Part shown: piece by piece, positions 62,782 to 64,000 of the stretch
Layout of the letters: each line of letters opens with the position of its first letter
Numbering within the stretch: position 1 is the first letter of the stretch
Source of the DNA: Rhodopseudomonas palustris
Lineage (GTDB): Bacteria; Pseudomonadota; Alphaproteobacteria; Rhizobiales; Xanthobacteraceae
Assembly (NCBI RefSeq): GCF_003031265.1
Contig: NZ_CP019966.1
Location: 2,914,001 to 2,978,000, forward strand
Length of the DNA: 64,000 nucleotides
Direction of reading: 5' to 3'
Program-made: the position numbers and the translations under genes
The notes under the pieces: model-generated
What the model was told of the DNA's origin: nothing
The model's input: the letters and a program-made list of their open reading frames with translations, nothing else
Databases searched by the model: none

Positions 62782-63360
62782 ATGACCAAGCAGCCAGATC
62801 TTCTCAAGGTCGATTGGAGCGCGATCCCAGCACCGGACGATGATGGCGCCGCCGCGCATCTAGCGGGCGCCGCGATCCCGTCGGTCGCGCTGCCGGCGAC
62901 AGATGGAGGCTCGGTGACGCTGTCGTCGCTGCCCGGGCGGACCGCGCTGTTCGTCTATCCGCGGACGGGCGTGCCCGGTCAGATCAGCCTGGTCGACGAC
63001 TGGGACATGATCCCCGGTGCGCGCGGCTGCACGCCGCAGACCTGTTCGTTCCGCGATCTATTCGCCGAGTTGAAGGCCGCCGGCGCCGATGCGGTGTTCG
63101 GTCTGTCGACGCAATCGACCGCTTATCAAACCGAGATGGCCACCCGGCTGCATCTGCCGTTTGCGGTGCTGTCCGACGAGAGCCTCGCGCTGACCCGTGC
63201 ATTGAACCTGCCGACGATGCAGGTCGCCGGTATGACGCTGCTCAAGCGCATGGCGCTGATCATCGACGACGGCCGCATCAGCCACGTGTTCTATCCGGTA
63301 TTTCCACCGGATCGGAACGCCAGCGACGTGCTGGAATGGCTCAAGGGCAATCGGCGCTAG
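62782..63360 (+). CDS. BCP-like peroxiredoxin with an insertion
   Basis: A 192-residue peroxiredoxin. The peroxidatic region reads ARGCTPQTCSFRDLFAELKA (starting near residue 80), where GC-T...CxFRD matches the bacterioferritin-comigratory (BCP/PrxQ) type, with both cysteines present. The segment RTALFVYPRTGVPGQISLVD upstream shows that about 15 residues are inserted between the usual YPK strand and the GCT turn. FGLSTQSTAYQTEMATRLHL and LPFAVLSDESLALTRAL follow. The start at 62782 follows GAGGGAGGCGCCC. Cytoplasmic peroxide removal is the likely role. Confidence 0.88.
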   Translation: MTKQPDLLKVDWSAIPAPDDDGAAAHLAGAAIPSVALPATDGGSVTLSSLPGRTALFVYPRTGVPGQISLVDDWDMIPGARGCTPQTCSFRDLFAELKAAGADAVFGLSTQSTAYQTEMATRLHLPFAVLSDESLALTRALNLPTMQVAGMTLLKRMALIIDDGRISHVFYPVFPPDRNASDVLEWLKGNRR

Positions 63361-63385
63361 TTAGCAGTTTCGGAGGGCCCATCCC

Positions 63386-63471
63386 CGTCATTGCGAGCGA
63401 AGCGAAGCAATCCAGAGGCCTCAGAACGTGTGGCCTCTGGATTGCCTCGTCGCTTCGCTCCTCGCAATGAC
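63386..63471. repeat. palindromic intergenic repeat (copy 4)
   Basis: CGTCATTGCGAG (63386-63397) pairs with CTCGCAATGAC (63461-63471), and a perfect 14-base inner pair GCAATCCAGAGGCC (63407-63420) with GGCCTCTGGATTGC (63432-63445) closes an 11-base loop. It shares its ends and core with copy 2 at 38592. It lies between the convergent peroxiredoxin and uracil-DNA glycosylase genes. Confidence 0.88.
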
Positions 63472-63488
63472 AATTCTTTCTGATCCAA

Positions 63489-64000
63489 CTACGCGTCGAG
63501 ATCAGCCCGCACCCGCGCGAACACATCGCGAAACATCTGAGTCGTCAGCACGCCGGTGTTCGTGTTGTAGCGCGAGCAATGGTAGCTGTCGTAGAGGCGT
63601 AGGCGGCCGGCTTCGTGCACGGCGCCGTGGCCGAACGGGGCCTGGGCGGCGCGGAGGCCGAGTGCCTTCAGCGTTGAATCGTGAGCGATCCGTCCGAGCA
63701 GGACGATCGCGCGCAGCTTCGGCATCGCCTCGATCGTGGCGATCATAAAGCGCCGACAGGTGTTGATTTCGATCGGCAACGGCTTGTTCTGCGGCGGCAC
63801 GCAACGCACCGCGTTGCTGATCCGGCAGCCGATCAATTGCAGCCCGTCGTCGGGTCTGGCCTGATAATGGCCTTTGGCGAAGCCGTAGTCGATCAGCGTG
63901 GCGTAGAGCAGGTCGCCGGCATAGTCGCCGGTGAACGGCCTGCCGGTGCGGTTGGCGCCTTGCAGGCCCGGCGCAAGGCCGACAATCAGAAGCGAGGCGT
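63489..64000 (-). CDS. uracil-DNA glycosylase, family 5 (UdgB-like), partial
   Basis: The 3' part of a gene that continues past the right edge. The frame reads LLIVGLAPGLQGANRTGRPF followed by TGDYAGDLLYATLIDYGFAK near the edge, which is the family-5 motif A (GLAPG...GANRTGR.FTGD). ISNAVRCVPPQNKPLPIEIN holds a likely Fe-S cysteine. IVLLGRIAHDSTLKAL and FGHGAVHEAGRLRLYDSYHC with SRYN complete the pattern (HPS-type motif replaced by YHCSRYN). The enzyme removes uracil and some other damaged bases from DNA. The stop is at 63489-63491; the true start is outside the window. Confidence 0.88.
   Translation of the reverse strand, partial: ASLLIVGLAPGLQGANRTGRPFTGDYAGDLLYATLIDYGFAKGHYQARPDDGLQLIGCRISNAVRCVPPQNKPLPIEINTCRRFMIATIEAMPKLRAIVLLGRIAHDSTLKALGLRAAQAPFGHGAVHEAGRLRLYDSYHCSRYNTNTGVLTTQMFRDVFARVRADLDA

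Noticed and set aside
1..64000. CRISPR arrays, prophage, intact insertion sequences or a restriction system.
   Set aside because: No regularly spaced direct repeats, no transposase, integrase or phage structural genes and no methylase or endonuclease were seen.

Overview
The window reads as a chromosomal segment of a photosynthetic, high-GC alphaproteobacterium of the Bradyrhizobium/Rhodopseudomonas group, most likely Rhodopseudomonas palustris or a close relative. The signs are an LH2 light-harvesting pair (pucBA) with a perfect FixK/FNR-type box upstream, Bradyrhizobium-type cyclic beta-(1,3),(1,6)-glucan genes (ndvB/ndvD/ndvC-like), a phosphatidylcholine synthase, a FixK-style regulatory signature, and several copies of CGTCATTGCGAG-type palindromic repeats. 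No phage, plasmid, CRISPR, rRNA or intact insertion sequence is visible.

Layout. 0-9.8 kb is a dense, mostly plus-strand housekeeping block: hfq-hflX, gyrA, coaD, two cyclophilins with a small exported protein between them, and queA-tgt for queuosine. The encoded Tgt has lost all four zinc ligands. 9.8-15.9 kb looks different: it is less GC-rich by eye, has long non-coding stretches, and carries an AraC regulator and a three-gene minus-strand module (GGDEF-hemerythrin, stand-alone hemerythrin, HD-GYP) that looks like an oxygen- or NO-responsive c-di-GMP circuit. 15.9-18.8 kb holds an orphan BrnA-like antitoxin, a DMT transporter broken by a one-base frameshift, a RidA protein, pucBA and a tRNA-Lys(TTT).

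18.9-24.5 kb is the cyclic beta-glucan locus: a GH17+GT2 fusion, a small exported protein, and a divergent GH17 membrane protein. 24.4-30.8 kb holds two membrane proteins, then glmU-glmS for UDP-GlcNAc supply, then a DUF502 membrane protein. 30.9-32.4 kb is a LysR regulator divergent from a phenolic acid decarboxylase. 32.5-38.6 kb is recG (minus) and sdhE-mfd (plus). 38.7-43.4 kb is a minus-strand group of a degenerate GGDEF protein, a degenerate adenylate-forming enzyme and a YejA-like binding protein.

43.6-52 kb carries an IalB-family protein, a nucleotidyltransferase-like protein, hspQ, an AEC transporter, a Ubi-family hydroxylase, pcs-terC, a quinone oxidoreductase and rimO. 52.3-60.7 kb is a catabolic/transport island: LysR, an SsuA/NMT1-type ABC importer, a formamidase-like hydrolase, the three-subunit 5-oxoprolinase (pxpBCA, minus), and an RraA-like protein with a cupin. 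60.9-64 kb returns to housekeeping: dapA, mscL, smpB, a BCP-like peroxiredoxin, and a partial family-5 uracil-DNA glycosylase that runs off the right edge.

Functional themes are photosynthetic and redox adaptation (pucBA, hemerythrin/c-di-GMP), envelope and osmotic adaptation (cyclic glucans, MscL, GlmU/GlmS, Pcs), and aromatic and amino-acid catabolism (PadC, Pxp island). Statements on base composition are by eye. All family calls come from motif recognition without a database search.
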